A program made the translations under genes and the position numbers. The notes under the pieces are model-generated. The model ran no database searches, was not told the DNA's origin, and worked only from the letters and a program-made list of their open reading frames with translations. From Colius striatus (taxonomy: Eukaryota; Chordata; Aves; Coliiformes; Coliidae), in the NCBI RefSeq assembly GCF_028858725.1, contig NC_084776.1:6138001-6202000 (forward strand): a stretch of 64,000 nt of DNA, written 5' to 3'. Positions 50,001 through 61,123 of the stretch are shown here, one piece after another (position 1 is the stretch's first letter; each line of letters begins with the position of its first letter).

Positions 50001-52438
50001 TCTGGAGCTGATTACCCATAAAAACTCTGCCTGACCTCATCTCAAGCCCCTACAATGAGAACACACTCAATTTCCTTCTTCCTTTGACCTCAGCTGCTTT
50101 GGGCTTTGGTGTGATGCAGGATTCTCTCTCTGAGTAATCACGCAGCCATCTCTCTGTGTGACAGAGACGTGCTGACATGGGACCCTCATGCCCTGCACTG
50201 TTGGCCATATCATGCATCAGGCCGTGACCACATGGCTTTGGAAGCAGCATCCTTCCTCCAGCCCTTCTCTAGAGCACAAAGAGGCTTTTGCCTTCCTTCC
50301 CAGCCTGCTGCTGAGCACAGAGAGGATCAGGCTTTTCCCTTTCTACTCTCATGAGCTCTAAATACTCATGTTTCCTTCCAGCTTTCTGACAGCCTTGAGA
50401 GATGCACCTCAGAGAGCAGGATGGAAAGCTGGGAGAGTGAGCAACACAAAAGGGATTTTCTGATCAGGAGCCCCATGCAAGTACCTATTAGCCTTGCAAA
50501 GGCTTTAATGACATCCTTCAGAGCCTGGCCCTGTGTGTAGGCTTTCCTCAGGCTGGCTGACTGGTTGGACTTGAATTTTAGGCTTCTTAAGGGTTTAATA
50601 AGAGGCTGAACTAAAATACTAGCTTTGAGTGGAGAGCTAAATTCTTCAAGGTCAGGAGGTGGCGAGGCTCAGGGTGAGGGTCAGTCCTGTGCCACACTGA
50701 TCTCAGGGTGGGTGGATTTTACTCCAATGAGCAGATGAGGGGATGCCCACAGCACTGCTCCTCTGCCTCGGGGCAGCTGTGGTGTTTCTGTGCAGCCCAG
50801 CACAGCCCTCAGCACTCCGTGGTGCTCCCAATCAAGCTGGTCACATCCAATATTTGTGTTTTCTGGGTGACCTGTCACTGTGGGGCTGCTTGCTGGCACC
50901 AAGCTGCTCCTAGCTGACATGGGAGCTGAACTGATCAACCTGACCCACAGCAGAGCAGGGACCGTGGCCCTGTGGGGGGCTGGTGGGGGACAGCGGCTGG
51001 GTTTGATGCTGGTTCCTGCTGCCTCGTGCCAAGGGCACCTCTGCCCGGCACAGAGCCATCCTGCAGACACCACAGGGCTCAGGAGCAGCCTGGCTCCATA
51101 GGTTTGGGCAGGAGCTACAGCAGTGTGGCTGTACCATGTACCAGGGCTGGGCTGGTCAGTGTCCCCTCACACTGCACCACACTGCAAAATTCACCCCAAA
51201 TGTCCCCCTGTGCAAGCAACCCCTCACCAACCCCACATGCACAGAGGGAGCTGGGAAGCACGTTCTGCCTGGCACAACCCTGGGCCAGAGCACAACAGAT
51301 GACTTGCACATTCCCAAGGGTTTCTCCAGGAGTTGAGGCAGCGTTTTAGACCTCAGGCTGGAGCAGTGTGATGTGCTTGCTGGAACAGCAATGCCTCATG
51401 TGCTCTTGGCTCTCCCATCTGTTTGCATCCCAGCTTTTCTGGAACAACCAGGTCTCCCAAGTCACTGCAGCACTCCCACACTTGCAAAATCCTTCAGCTT
51501 TGGGGAAATAAAAAAATAAAAAGAGTAATGTAAAGCCAGCCTTTATTAAACCCTCATCCTCTGCTGCCTCTGTGTTAGAAAGTATGGCATGAGCGAGGCT
51601 TGCTTGAAAACTGCCAGATGAGCCATCGGAGCAGTGGCCCTTGGCACAGGCAGGGCTGATGAGCAGAGATGCAGACTGGCAGCATGTCCCAGCTGCACAA
51701 AGCAGGCTTCAGAAGAACATCACAAACCTCACAGACCTTTAATTGGAGTTTTCCTCACGTATGCTTAGGAAAGGTGCAACAAAAAAACAAGCAGGTGTTT
51801 TTGCTTGGCCAGCAAGTCTGGTCCAGGCTCCTATCCCTCCCATCCAGCTGCTTCTGAAATTATACAGATAACTGGAGATTTAGGTCTGTTCCTGTTGCTG
51901 GGGCATGGCAGACACAACCCAAGCACAGGCTACTGGGAGAGGAGCGTGGTTCTCTCCATCTCCTCTCCTCTGTTGCACTGTGGTCTCTGCCCACGGCACG
52001 GCTGCTCGTGCAGAGCATGGAAAGCCTCTATGGAAATCCCAGCTGACCCACCTTTCCCCTCACTTATCCCTCCTCCCTGCAACAGTAAAACACCCAACGT
52101 GTGCAGGCACCAGGGATTTAGAGCCTTCCATGTCTTACTGAAGTCCAAACTCTGCCTATTGAACCTCCTTCCCATCCCCAGCCCAACAGCATGTGCCAGC
52201 GCAGATGTGTGCCCATGCTGGGCACCAGCCCATTAGGTGGCACCATGGAGTAACACTGGCTGCACCTTCCTCCTCACCCTTGACTGTGCTCCAGCCTTCA
52301 TCTGCCCTTTTGTGCAGGGCAGAAAGCCCCAAACTGCCACAGCCACTCGCTGAAGCCCCCCAGCAAAGAGCAGCCGTAAGCCTCACGGCCCCTCTTCCCC
52401 TCAATGACAGTTCTCAGCACAGTGGGGTTTGGGTTTGG
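47098..52438. other. Intergenic, between the CR1 copy and the WFIKKN2 3' end
   Basis: It contains an AT-rich homeodomain-site-like block at about 47380-47600. Otherwise the sequence is unique-looking, with short unassignable frames. Confidence 0.55.
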
Positions 52439-52474
52439 TTTATTTGTTTTTCCAGGATCAGCCTTTTCTTTATT
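52439..52474 (-). terminator. WFIKKN2: Candidate WFIKKN2 poly(A) signals
   Basis: Two AATAAA hexamers lie on the - strand at 52474-52469 and 52444-52439, about 1.26 kb past the stop. I saw no AATAAA or ATTAAA closer to the stop on this strand. The assignment rests only on the hexamers and a plausible 3' UTR length. Confidence 0.35.
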
Positions 52475-52548
52475 GAAGGATTTTTGTATAGGCAAATGTT
52501 ACATTTTCTTTGGACACCAATGTTAAACTGATCAATCCAGGTGTTGTC

Positions 52549-52567
52549 ACACACACACACTCACACC
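52549..52567 (+). repeat. Short (CA)n microsatellite
   Basis: Seven CA units are followed by tcacac. The repeat is ordinary and lies beyond or within the WFIKKN2 3' UTR. Confidence 0.8.
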
Positions 52568-53124
52568 CAGCCTGTGCTGCCTGTCAGGGGGATTCACTCC
52601 CATATCCACAGCGGCCTGGCAGAAGATGCTGCTCTGTGGTTTGAAAGAAGCAACAGCAACCCTGAAAGGGTGACTTTGGGAAGTGCCCTCACAAGGTGTC
52701 CACTCTGTGTGTCCCTTTGGCTTCAGCAGCTTGGTGTCTGTGTGGCAGAGGCTGCAGGCTGTGTATTGCACTTTGCTATTTTGAGTTTTGCTCTGGCTCC
52801 TCTTTCTTATTTACTCTCTCACCTACAAAACCAGGCTTTGTGATGCAAATAAGCAATAAATTGCTGCGTTGTCTCGGTTGTAAAGGATTTTTAAAAGCCT
52901 GACAGCTGTCAGCAGGTTGCTGCCCTTCTGCCTCACACTTGTGATAGACAATATAATGATTAAAGCAAAAAAAAGAGGGAAGTGCAATGGCGTGAGGGTG
53001 TTTGCTGACCTTGTTCTGATGACAGGGAAGTCATTTTGGGGTGAGACTGTGCCTTGAGCTTCTACTGGGACCTGTTGTCCTGGGCATGGGATCAAGGGAG
53101 CTTTTTCTCCAGCAAGGATTGCTT

Positions 53125-53180
53125 ACGAGGTACAGTCCAAAGACAAAAAAATACACGAGGTACAATCCAAAGAAAACTGC
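53125..53180. repeat. Imperfect 30-bp tandem duplication
   Basis: Two copies beginning ACGAGGTACARTCCAAAGA start at 53125 and 53155, exactly 30 bases apart. They fall in the presumed WFIKKN2 3' UTR. Confidence 0.75.
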
Positions 53181-53729
53181 TAGGAAGAATTCAATTAAGA
53201 GAAAGGAATTCATAACGCACAGATTGGTTAAATGTGAACAGCTGTAAATATAGGCAATAATTTACAGGCTTTTCTCTTGAAGTATTAGTGCTGCTATGAG
53301 GAGGCAAGAGTGTGACTTACTTAGAATGACTTACCATAACATTTCCATACTGTAAATGAGACAGATCAAGTTGACACTGTGTATTACTTAGCTGTGTACC
53401 AATTAGCCAAACAAATGCTACGAATTCCGTCATTCATGATGGAAGCTACGTACAAACTGTCTAATTACTGCCGTGAGTCAGCTAGTTAAATGGCAGCTCC
53501 TATACGGACGGAGCGACCGCAGCGCGGGATCGTGCCTGCCAGAGACCATACTACAGTGTTACAGACACTACAGTGTTGCTAAGCATCATTAATGGATTAA
53601 AATAAGGGTTCTGCATAATTCCTACGGTGCGTCTTCAAACAGCTTTAAGTTTAGTTTGGGCACTAGCCTAGCGCTCGTTAGCCCTACGTAAGACACACGT
53701 GCCCGGGAGGCTGCCGCGTGGGGAGGAGG

Positions 53730-55241
53730 TTAATGCAATCCCAGGAACTCTTTCAAAAGCTCACAGGTTTTCTTGTGGATGACTTCACGCAGCTTCCGCA
53801 CGCGCCGGATGCTGGAGGTGCCCACAAAGCTGTCTGGCTGTAGGACAGCCATGCCGTTGTGGACGTCTCCCATGATGATGAGCTGGCCATCCACCGTGGT
53901 CATGTTGGGGCATGGGCAGCTCCAGTCCATGTTCAAAAGGGTGATTTCTAACGGTTCCTTGCCCAGGAATTTTAATCCCATTTTTTCATCCTTGAGAATC
54001 TCCTCCACTGTCACCAGGGCATGGCCCGAGTCCTGGTCTTCGGTCAGCTCTGTGATACGGCCCAGGATGACAAAGTCGCTTTTGCAGAAGCTGGTCACCA
54101 GCTTCTGGCGCGGTTTGCAAGCTTTGCAGTGCGTGTTCTTCGGGAAGGGGCACATCTCTTCACAGGCCTCCCGGCTCTCAAAGTTGTTCTCGTTGCCTCC
54201 ACACCCACCATAAATGAAGGACTGGCACTGCTTCATCAAGCTGTTGTAGGCCCACCGTGGCTCGTAGGCCTTGCAGTGCCCTTGGAGGGCTGGCAGGTTG
54301 CAGATGTTGATTGGGCCGTTCATGCACGTTAACATACAGTTCTCGTAGGTCTCGAAGTGGTTGAAGTTGCTGTTACAGTTCCCGTAGATGAAAGTAAAGC
54401 AGTTGTTTTTCTTTGCATCATAGTACCACCTCGTCTGCTCTTCCCCACAGTCTTCACTGTCTGGTTGCTTCAGGCACTCGTCGGTGGGAAAATGTGTCTT
54501 GTTTTGGGAAGCTTCTTTGGATGTGGGTTCTCCTTTGACGACGGACAGAGGGAAGTCGGCCTGGAGAAGGCCGCCGCTGTTCCTGGCGGTGCAGGTGTAG
54601 ATGCCCGCGTCCTGCAGCTGGGTGTTGTAGATGACGAGTTGGGCGATGTTGGTGACCACAACGTTCCCTCTGACGTGATTTGGCTTCATAATGACTTTAT
54701 CTTTCCCATCGACCTGCTTCTCCCACGTGATTTCTGGCTTGGGTCTCCCCGTTACATCACAGAGGAAGCTGACAGTCTCTCCCACGTAGACAGACTGATG
54801 GACGGGGTTGTTCACCAGCACAGGCGGCAAGATATCAATGACTGTTGTCTCAGAATAGGCAGTAGTAGGGCGAGCTGTTGTTTCTGGTGGGATAGGGCTG
54901 GTGTTTGGCCAGGTAAGGTGATACCTACAGGTGACTACATTCAGTGTAATGCCTTTGATGCAAGCTTCTGCATCCATGTAGCACTTGTTGTAGTAGGTGA
55001 GCCCATCAGAGGCGCAGGTGAAGCTCGGCTCCTTCTCACACCTGTCCTTGCACTTGCAGACGGGTTGCCCATCCCAGATGTCACACTCGGACCCTTGCTG
55101 GATGCACATGAACCGGTCACAGGTTGCCTCTTTGGGCATTCCCACCGGCCCTTTTTTCCCCTTGACATCCATGTACCGAGCTGCCACGCAACTCTTTGTT
55201 CCACAGACATTGGGGCAGCACTTCTCAAAGGTCTCACACTC
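53730..55241 (-). CDS. WFIKKN2: WFIKKN2 coding exon 2 (end of WAP, Kazal, Ig, two Kunitz and NTR domains)
   Basis: WFIKKN2 (GASP-1) is a secreted binder of myostatin/GDF8 and GDF11 and of the myostatin propeptide. The exon begins after the acceptor tttctttccccacag with ECETFEKCC, so the WAP domain is split between exons; it encodes residues 68-570 and ends EFLGLH then TAA at 53732-53730. In order: WAP cysteines C69, C75, C76, C80, C85; Kazal/follistatin-like module about 108-172; Ig domain about 206-302 (C228, W240, C284); Kunitz 1 at 323-373; Kunitz 2 at 381-431; NTR domain about 439-565. Kunitz 2 has Lys391 at the P1 position, as expected for a trypsin-type inhibitor; Kunitz 1 has Gly333 there and is probably not a protease inhibitor. 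N314-K-T is a possible glycosylation site. The total of 570 aa compares with 576 in human. Confidence 0.97.
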   Translation of the reverse strand, partial: ECETFEKCCPNVCGTKSCVAARYMDVKGKKGPVGMPKEATCDRFMCIQQGSECDIWDGQPVCKCKDRCEKEPSFTCASDGLTYYNKCYMDAEACIKGITLNVVTCRYHLTWPNTSPIPPETTARPTTAYSETTVIDILPPVLVNNPVHQSVYVGETVSFLCDVTGRPKPEITWEKQVDGKDKVIMKPNHVRGNVVVTNIAQLVIYNTQLQDAGIYTCTARNSGGLLQADFPLSVVKGEPTSKEASQNKTHFPTDECLKQPDSEDCGEEQTRWYYDAKKNNCFTFIYGNCNSNFNHFETYENCMLTCMNGPINICNLPALQGHCKAYEPRWAYNSLMKQCQSFIYGGCGGNENNFESREACEEMCPFPKNTHCKACKPRQKLVTSFCKSDFVILGRITELTEDQDSGHALVTVEEILKDEKMGLKFLGKEPLEITLLNMDWSCPCPNMTTVDGQLIIMGDVHNGMAVLQPDSFVGTSSIRRVRKLREVIHKKTCELLKEFLGLH

Positions 55242-57408
55242 CTGTGGGGAAAGAAAATAACCCAGTCATGACAGGAATCAGAGGAAAGTGCTTTATAGAG
55301 ACCCAGCAAGCAGAGAGCCCAGAACTTTCAGGGTGTCAGCTCAGGGGACCTGGTCTGCCGCAGGTCTGAAACTCGACATATCCACTGGCAATGAGACAAT
55401 CCCCCAGCATCTCCTGAGAGGTGTCTAAACCTGCCAGGGTTTCTGAAGTGCTTCAAGAGAAGGCTCTCGAGCAGGAAAATGTATTTCTGTTTCTTAAATG
55501 CTAACCTCATTGTAAATCTCTCCTAGAGTCACATGGACTACTCGAGTACCGAACCAACAACCCCCCTTCCACACACTCTGAAATGCCTGAGGACAAGCTC
55601 TGAGAAACATGAGCGGATGGAAAGTCTTATCATATGGCTGTAGGCAGTAATCCTCCTTATTTTCCACACAAGTATGTAAAGTATTATTTGAATTCCCTAA
55701 GACTAACAGCCTACTCTTGGAGGCGAAACTGCCAAGGATTTGTGATTGTTCACATTGTAGAGGAAATAATAGAATATCTCAAAAGTAAGGAAATTCTTGC
55801 TCCCAAAATAATTTTTCTATGGTATTTAGAAAAACAAACCCCAAACAGCTCATTATGGCTCCTCTGTCCTATTTTAGTCCTATTTTCAAATGCAGCATCG
55901 CTCTTCTGGTGATTTATTACACCCCATCTCAGCTGCAGTCAGCTCTAAATTGTGGTTAATTTTAGCAGAATTTTCATCTTCTGTGCAGGAAAGGTATTTG
56001 ATACGTGTGACCACAGCTGCTGGGTTGTTATGGGTTACTGTAAGGGACCATGAACACTGGTGCCATGTACCCAACGGGGGACACATCCACCGTGCATTAA
56101 ACCTCTGCGACCCCCCCCGAAATCCAACGTCTCTCTCCATAAGTGAGAACAAAGTGGGTTTTTAAGCTACCAAACTAAACAACTTCCCCTGAGTCCGGTA
56201 TCCTTTCCTTATTGGGGAAAAGAAAGATGACCTAATAACATAACTCTTTTCCCATTTCCAGCTGCATGTTACTAGATTTCAGGAGCAAAGTTAGAAACCA
56301 GAACGGGGAAGGTTTGGGCTGAGGTTAAGGAGCGCGGCTGTAGCAAGGTCAGTGGCAGAGTCCTCGGCTGCTCGCAGACCACCCACTCCATGCAAGGTCC
56401 CCGGACTTTGTGCTGCCACAAAAGTGAGTATTTTTAGCCAATGGCCCCTGGCTTTCAGGTTTTGACCAGTAAATTATTAAAACATCGTCCTCTGCTGCTG
56501 CTGCTGGGGTTTTGCAAGGGTGTTAATGTTCATTGCTGCACCTGGTAGTTGGAATAGAGGCTTCTTTGGGAATGGCAGAAGTAAAAAGAGCACCTTTGTT
56601 CATAACACATGGGAGCCATCTGAGCAAATGCCTTTGTTTACTTGATGGCCAGCATTTTTCTCTCTATTTTTTTTTTGTCTCCTCACTTCTTTTGGCATTT
56701 CAGAAACAACCTGGCTACAGCAGATAAACCCAAGGACTTTTTCCAGCATGGTACATGTTGTTGTCAGCCTGGTTTGGGCTGTTGGATCTTTGTCATTGGA
56801 CATGATGTAAGAGGCAGGACGAGCAAGTATTTTCAGCCGCCAGCTTGAGCTGGCAGTGCTGACAGGTTGAAAAATGAATTTTGGGGTTGTAAACTAAGCA
56901 CATTTTGAGCTGGGAGCATCAGAGAGAACATCTGCCTGGTCATTTTAACCATGCCTCTGTTTCGCACTCCAAGCACGCTTTGTACTTCAAGTGCAGCAAA
57001 GGGCTGATGATTTACATATTAAGTCAAACCATTCCATGCAGGATTCCTCCCAGGAATAGAAAGCCCTGATGATGGCCACCACCAACAAAGAACACAGTGA
57101 CACTGCTGAAATACTATGGCTCGGCCCCAGGGCGTGCTGAGTTCTGGAGTATCAAATTTGGGTAGTTTATTTTGACCAGAAAGCGAGGGAGATGATCAAA
57201 CAGAGCAAACCGCTCTACCCACCTCAGTGTGACCTCCACTGCACCTCCCCACTTCCCTCAGAACCCATCAAACCACCTGTAGTCAATCCAGGTCAGGGGC
57301 CAACAGGACCTGCCTGCACCAGCCCAGCTCAGCGCCCAGGGCCCATGGGTGAGCCCCCTCCAACACCCCCAGTGCCCGCCACGCAGAGGGGAAAGCGGCA
57401 TCACTCAC
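55242..57408 (-). other. WFIKKN2: WFIKKN2 intron (phase 0)
   Basis: The single intron runs from donor GTGAGT (57408-57403) to acceptor CACAG (ending 55242). It interrupts the WAP domain between its third and fourth cysteines, the position I expect for this gene. The 2.2 kb hold short AT-rich stretches and a (CTG)n-like stretch near 56490, but no recognisable repeat or gene. Confidence 0.85.
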
Positions 57409-57609
57409 CACATCAGCTTCGCACTCCCTCTTGCAAGTGCTCTGCGCGTCTACCCACAGGTTGGGGTTCATGTCATTGGGGCATATCCCAGCGTGGGAGT
57501 AGCGGATGGGAGGCAGAGCTCTCCCTTTCAGAGAGACCTCCAGAAGCAAGAGGACACTGCTCTTCCCCAGCAAGATCCACATCCACCGAGTGAACAGCAC
57601 CAACAACAT
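57409..57609 (-). CDS. WFIKKN2: WFIKKN2 coding exon 1 (signal peptide and first half of WAP)
   Basis: This exon encodes 67 residues: a hydrophobic signal peptide (about 1-31, with SSVLLLLEVSL), then LPPIRYSHAGICPNDMNPN and WAP cysteines C43, C59 and C63. With exon 2 this completes the eight WAP cysteines. The chosen start, ATG at 57609-57607, has G at -3. A second in-frame ATG at 57582-57580 (MWILLG) would also leave a signal peptide and lines up with the human MW start, but its context is weaker (T at -3). The exon ends GATGTG followed by GTGAGT (57408-57403), phase 0; an alternative GT three bases earlier would remove Val67. Confidence 0.93.
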
Positions 57610-57741
57610 CTCAGAACTTCTCCAGGGCAATGGCAGTGACCGAGCTGGAGTCAGTTCTTGTTAGCTTGGGGTTGCTTTTTGTTTGGTAAGGCTTAACTTT
57701 TCGAGGAACCCCAGTGCACCTGACTGCTGCAGAAAAAGACT

Positions 57742-57795
57742 TCAGCAAGCTCCTTCGCTGCCTCGCTTGACGGTGCAGTCTGGTCTGGACCTCAT
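57742..57795 (-). other. uORF in the WFIKKN2 leader (17 codons plus stop)
   Basis: If transcription starts near 57845, the first ATG in the leader (57795-57793) opens a 17-codon frame that ends in TGA at 57744-57742, before the main start. Confidence 0.4.
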
Positions 57796-57865
57796 TGGAT
57801 TAAAAGTCCTAGGAAGTTACCCCCTTATTTTAAGAGAAACGCTGATAGTCTGAGCAGAGTTAGCT

Positions 57866-57874
57866 CTATTTATA
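57866..57874 (-). promoter_or_regulatory. WFIKKN2: TATA box of WFIKKN2
   Basis: On the - strand the sequence reads GGTATAAATAGAG, a near-consensus TATA box about 257 bases upstream of the ATG. A start near 57845 (within ATCAGCG) and a 5' UTR of roughly 235 bases follow. There is no CpG island here, which suits a tissue-restricted gene. Confidence 0.65.
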
Positions 57875-57879
57875 CCCTG

Positions 57880-59350
57880 CCTCTGTTAACAAGTCAGAAA
57901 AAGTAAACTTGATTTCTTTGACAGGCACACGCTTCCTATGTCCTGGTGGCAGTCAGACAGATTTGTTGCAAGAAAAAAAAGCTGGAAAGAGTTCAAAAGG
58001 CTGGAACTGGCACGGTGGGACCCCTGCATGTTTCTGAATGCAGGGAGGCCTTCTTAACCCCTTTAGACCTAAAGTACTTCCCTATGCTAAGAATGGCATT
58101 TACTTCTGAAAGGGTACTTGTCTAAATAACAGGGACCCGTGGTCAGGGGATTTCCCCACGGCAAGGGGCTACACAATCACTTGCTAAAAGGAACAGTAAT
58201 AGGATTGAAGCAATTAAAGCTGGAATATCATATTTTAACGGAGGAAGTAGGGAAGGAATAACTTATTTTAAACTTTGGAGGATGAAATAGTGTGTCTTCA
58301 GAACTTCTCCCGGGGCTCCTCCAGGCTTTTTTCTCCCCCTTCCCTTTGCTGGGGAGGTTTCCTGGATGCTGATTTTAATGCTGCCCTCCAGCCCCACCAG
58401 CAAGATGTTAAAAAGTGTCCCTGAATTCCTCCCCATTTCCTGACAGCCAGATCCCATTGTACAGTGCATTGCTGACCCCTTTAACAGCCACAGCAAAAAA
58501 ATAGGCGAAGTTCAACTCTATGGAAACCTGCATAAAGGAATGTACAGCATTTTTGCATTGGGGGGCGGGGGAGAAATTCAGTCAAGCTGAGTTCCTCGTT
58601 CCTTGGTTATTACAGCAAAGGGGCTGATCCTGCTCGTGCTGAACACGTGCCAAATTCCAGAGACGAGTGGCAGGAGTCAGAGTTGCTCAGCACCTTCCAG
58701 GATTAGAGCCTTTGGGACAAGTTCTGGGTTAGTTTGGATGGATCCTGTGTGGTGCTGAGAGCTTCCTGGGAGGACCAGGTATGTTTGCATCCCACGTGGG
58801 GGGCTCAGGGGGCTGGAGCAGCAGCACAGTGCTTTAGGAGGGAAGGTTATCTACCTGCCCTGTGTGCAGTGATGAGCACCTTGAAACTGACAGACCCCAG
58901 GTGCAATCAACCCTTCCTTCAGTCAAGTTTTCCCATGGAGTTTATTAAGCCAAGGTTGTTTTTCATGGCTGAGTTTGGGCCTAGTTCTCCCTAGAGTGAT
59001 GATGGCTGCCAACCAGTACAACCAGCAGCAAACTGGGTGGTGCAGGCAATGCCCCAGCCCGTGGGGCTCCTGCTCCTCCTCTGGCACAAGGCAGCAGAGC
59101 ACAGTGACCCACTGGTGCTTCCCCAGGATTGCCTCTGAAGGGGCAGGAGAGCAACCTGGAGCCAATCTGCCCTCGGCTGTGGCATTTCTGTGGCAGCCCA
59201 GGCTTGTAAAAGTGGCTGTAGTGGTTTTGATTTGTGTGACCACGTTAAGGACATGCAGGGCATTTGAATTTCAGATGCCACTGCAGGGAGAAGTTATCCA
59301 AATTAGCTATTTATAAGGAACGATGTCAACGACCAAGCAGCAGTTTGCAG
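57880..59350. other. Region upstream of WFIKKN2, no gene seen
   Basis: This lies between the WFIKKN2 TATA box and the - strand poly(A) signals. It has a G-rich stretch (ggggggcggggg near 58561), no CpG island and no recognisable exon. Confidence 0.55.
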
Positions 59351-59412
59351 TTGATTTATTCTCTCTGAAACTTCAGAAACCTGCATGACACTTGTACACA
59401 GCCACAAAATGT

Positions 59413-59418
59413 TTTATT
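59413..59418 (-). terminator. Strong poly(A) signal on the - strand
   Basis: The - strand reads GAATAAAACATTTTGTGGCT, an AATAAA followed within 15 bases by GT-rich sequence (gtggctgtgtacaagtg). A second AATAAA follows at 59360-59355. This is consistent with the end of the transcript carrying the exon at 61124-61330. Confidence 0.45.
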
Positions 59419-60826
59419 CAATACTTGTTTACAGAGGCAAAGGCGGCACCCTGTGATGCCTAAAAAAGCCAACCAAAAATGACACATTCCCAAGAGGTAC
59501 TTAAAATTCTTACAGCTCTATTAACAACAAAATCACGTGCATTAGTGGTTCTGTTGACTCAACAAAGACACTTTATAATGTAAAACTGACTACAGATAAG
59601 CTTTGAGACCAGCTGTACTCGGTTCTGGATGAGTTTGGTTATCCCAGGTGCTGGAGGAGCTGCTGTGACAACCTCAATAGACACTCTATGTTCAGGGAAT
59701 TTGCCCTCAGACCACGGCATTGCCATCATGGATACCATTTTTTTGCTGCCATCTTCAGTCTTTTCAGGCTGTTTTATCCCCTTACCCACTGGGCCAAAGG
59801 TGGTGAGTTCATGGTGCTCTTGCAGCCTCCATCTCCTCTCCCAGTGCCAGGAAACCACTTCCTTGCAAGGTCTGGCCACGTTGAGTGAGAGACCCACCAG
59901 TGTGAACCCACTCTAGGTGGGACACCCTTCCAAGGAGGAAAAAATAACACCATCTTATTTTCTTTCCCCCCTCTCAGACCAAGTGTCCCTTGGCCATAGG
60001 CACATTTCAGCAGCAGGGGAGCAGCTGGAGCTCTTTAGAATCAGACATCAGATGGAGCAGTCTTCTGCTTTGCCACGGCCTCCTCCATCCAGATGGATGT
60101 TCTCCAGGGACAGGTAAGTCCCCCTGCAGCTTTCTGCTTTCAGCTCTGAGGTGTGATAGTGGGGGCAGTGGGTGGAGCTCAAGAGGTGACAATTGCATTA
60201 ATTAATGAGCCCAGCTGAAGGAGCAGTTGCTCGGGACATGAAACTCAGCTCATTTAACGTGTCCCTGTTGCAGGTCAGTAGGGTTGCTCAAGGAAAGACC
60301 ATTTGAATGGCTGGATTTATTGTCACCCCTATGTTGGGCCAGCGCTTGGCACAGAGGAGTAAGGACATCCCATAGGAGCTTGGGGAAAAGGGCAAAGCAA
60401 TTATCAGTAATGCCAATGGTGGATTTGCTGAGTCACTGTACTGAACGTTATAAACAAGGCACAGGAAACCTGTGTTAAGTGAGAAATCACGTTTTCAACA
60501 AAACTTTTGCAGAAGAAGCCTCTTAGGGAATCAAATCCTGGCCTAATCTGATGGAAACCAGACAGACACTGTGCCTCTCCATCTCCCATCGCTGCAGGAA
60601 CAGAGAGTGCTCAGCCCCATGAAGGATCAGTCCCTTGGCCACTTGAATACAGTGAGAGAGAGAGGAAAATAGCACCATAAATCTCCCCATGAATGTCAGC
60701 AGGCAGTCCCTGAGGAGGCAGGGAGGACCCTGAATAACCCTCGACAGCAGCCCTGGCAGTGATGGGGCCAACTCTACCTGATGTGATAGACATCCTCCCA
60801 AATGAGTTTAAGCCTTGGAACCCCAC

Positions 60827-60895
60827 TGTCATGGTTTAAGCCCACAAATCCCAACATACACACTACTCTCCCCAAATCCCCCCCTCTGCTCAAGG
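60827..60895 (+). mobile_element. Possible LTR fragment of an avian endogenous retrovirus
   Basis: TGTCATGGTTTAAGCCC followed by C-rich, CACACTAC and CTCCCC blocks resembles the start of common avian ERV LTRs as I remember them. No matching end, target-site duplication or internal viral sequence is visible, so this is at most a fragment. Confidence 0.3.
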
Positions 60896-61123
60896 TGTTG
60901 ATCTGAGTCTGTTGGATAGGCAGCAAGGCCAAGCTTTCTCTGGATCTCAGAGGACAAACCTGAGGCCTGATGGCACAAAGCAACATCCTAGCCCTGCTCC
61001 CAGCAGAGGGGACACGCAGTGCCTGACAGGCTGTGCTCCCACACATCCCTCTGACACTGCTTCACGGTCTTGAAAAGCCCTCCTGGGATGCTCAGGGTCC
61101 TGGTCAGGGCTGTTGATCTAGAA

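Noticed and set aside
54357-55271. 304-codon + strand frame opposite WFIKKN2
   Set aside because: Antisense shadow of the conserved WFIKKN2 exon 2; its sequence has no family resemblance.
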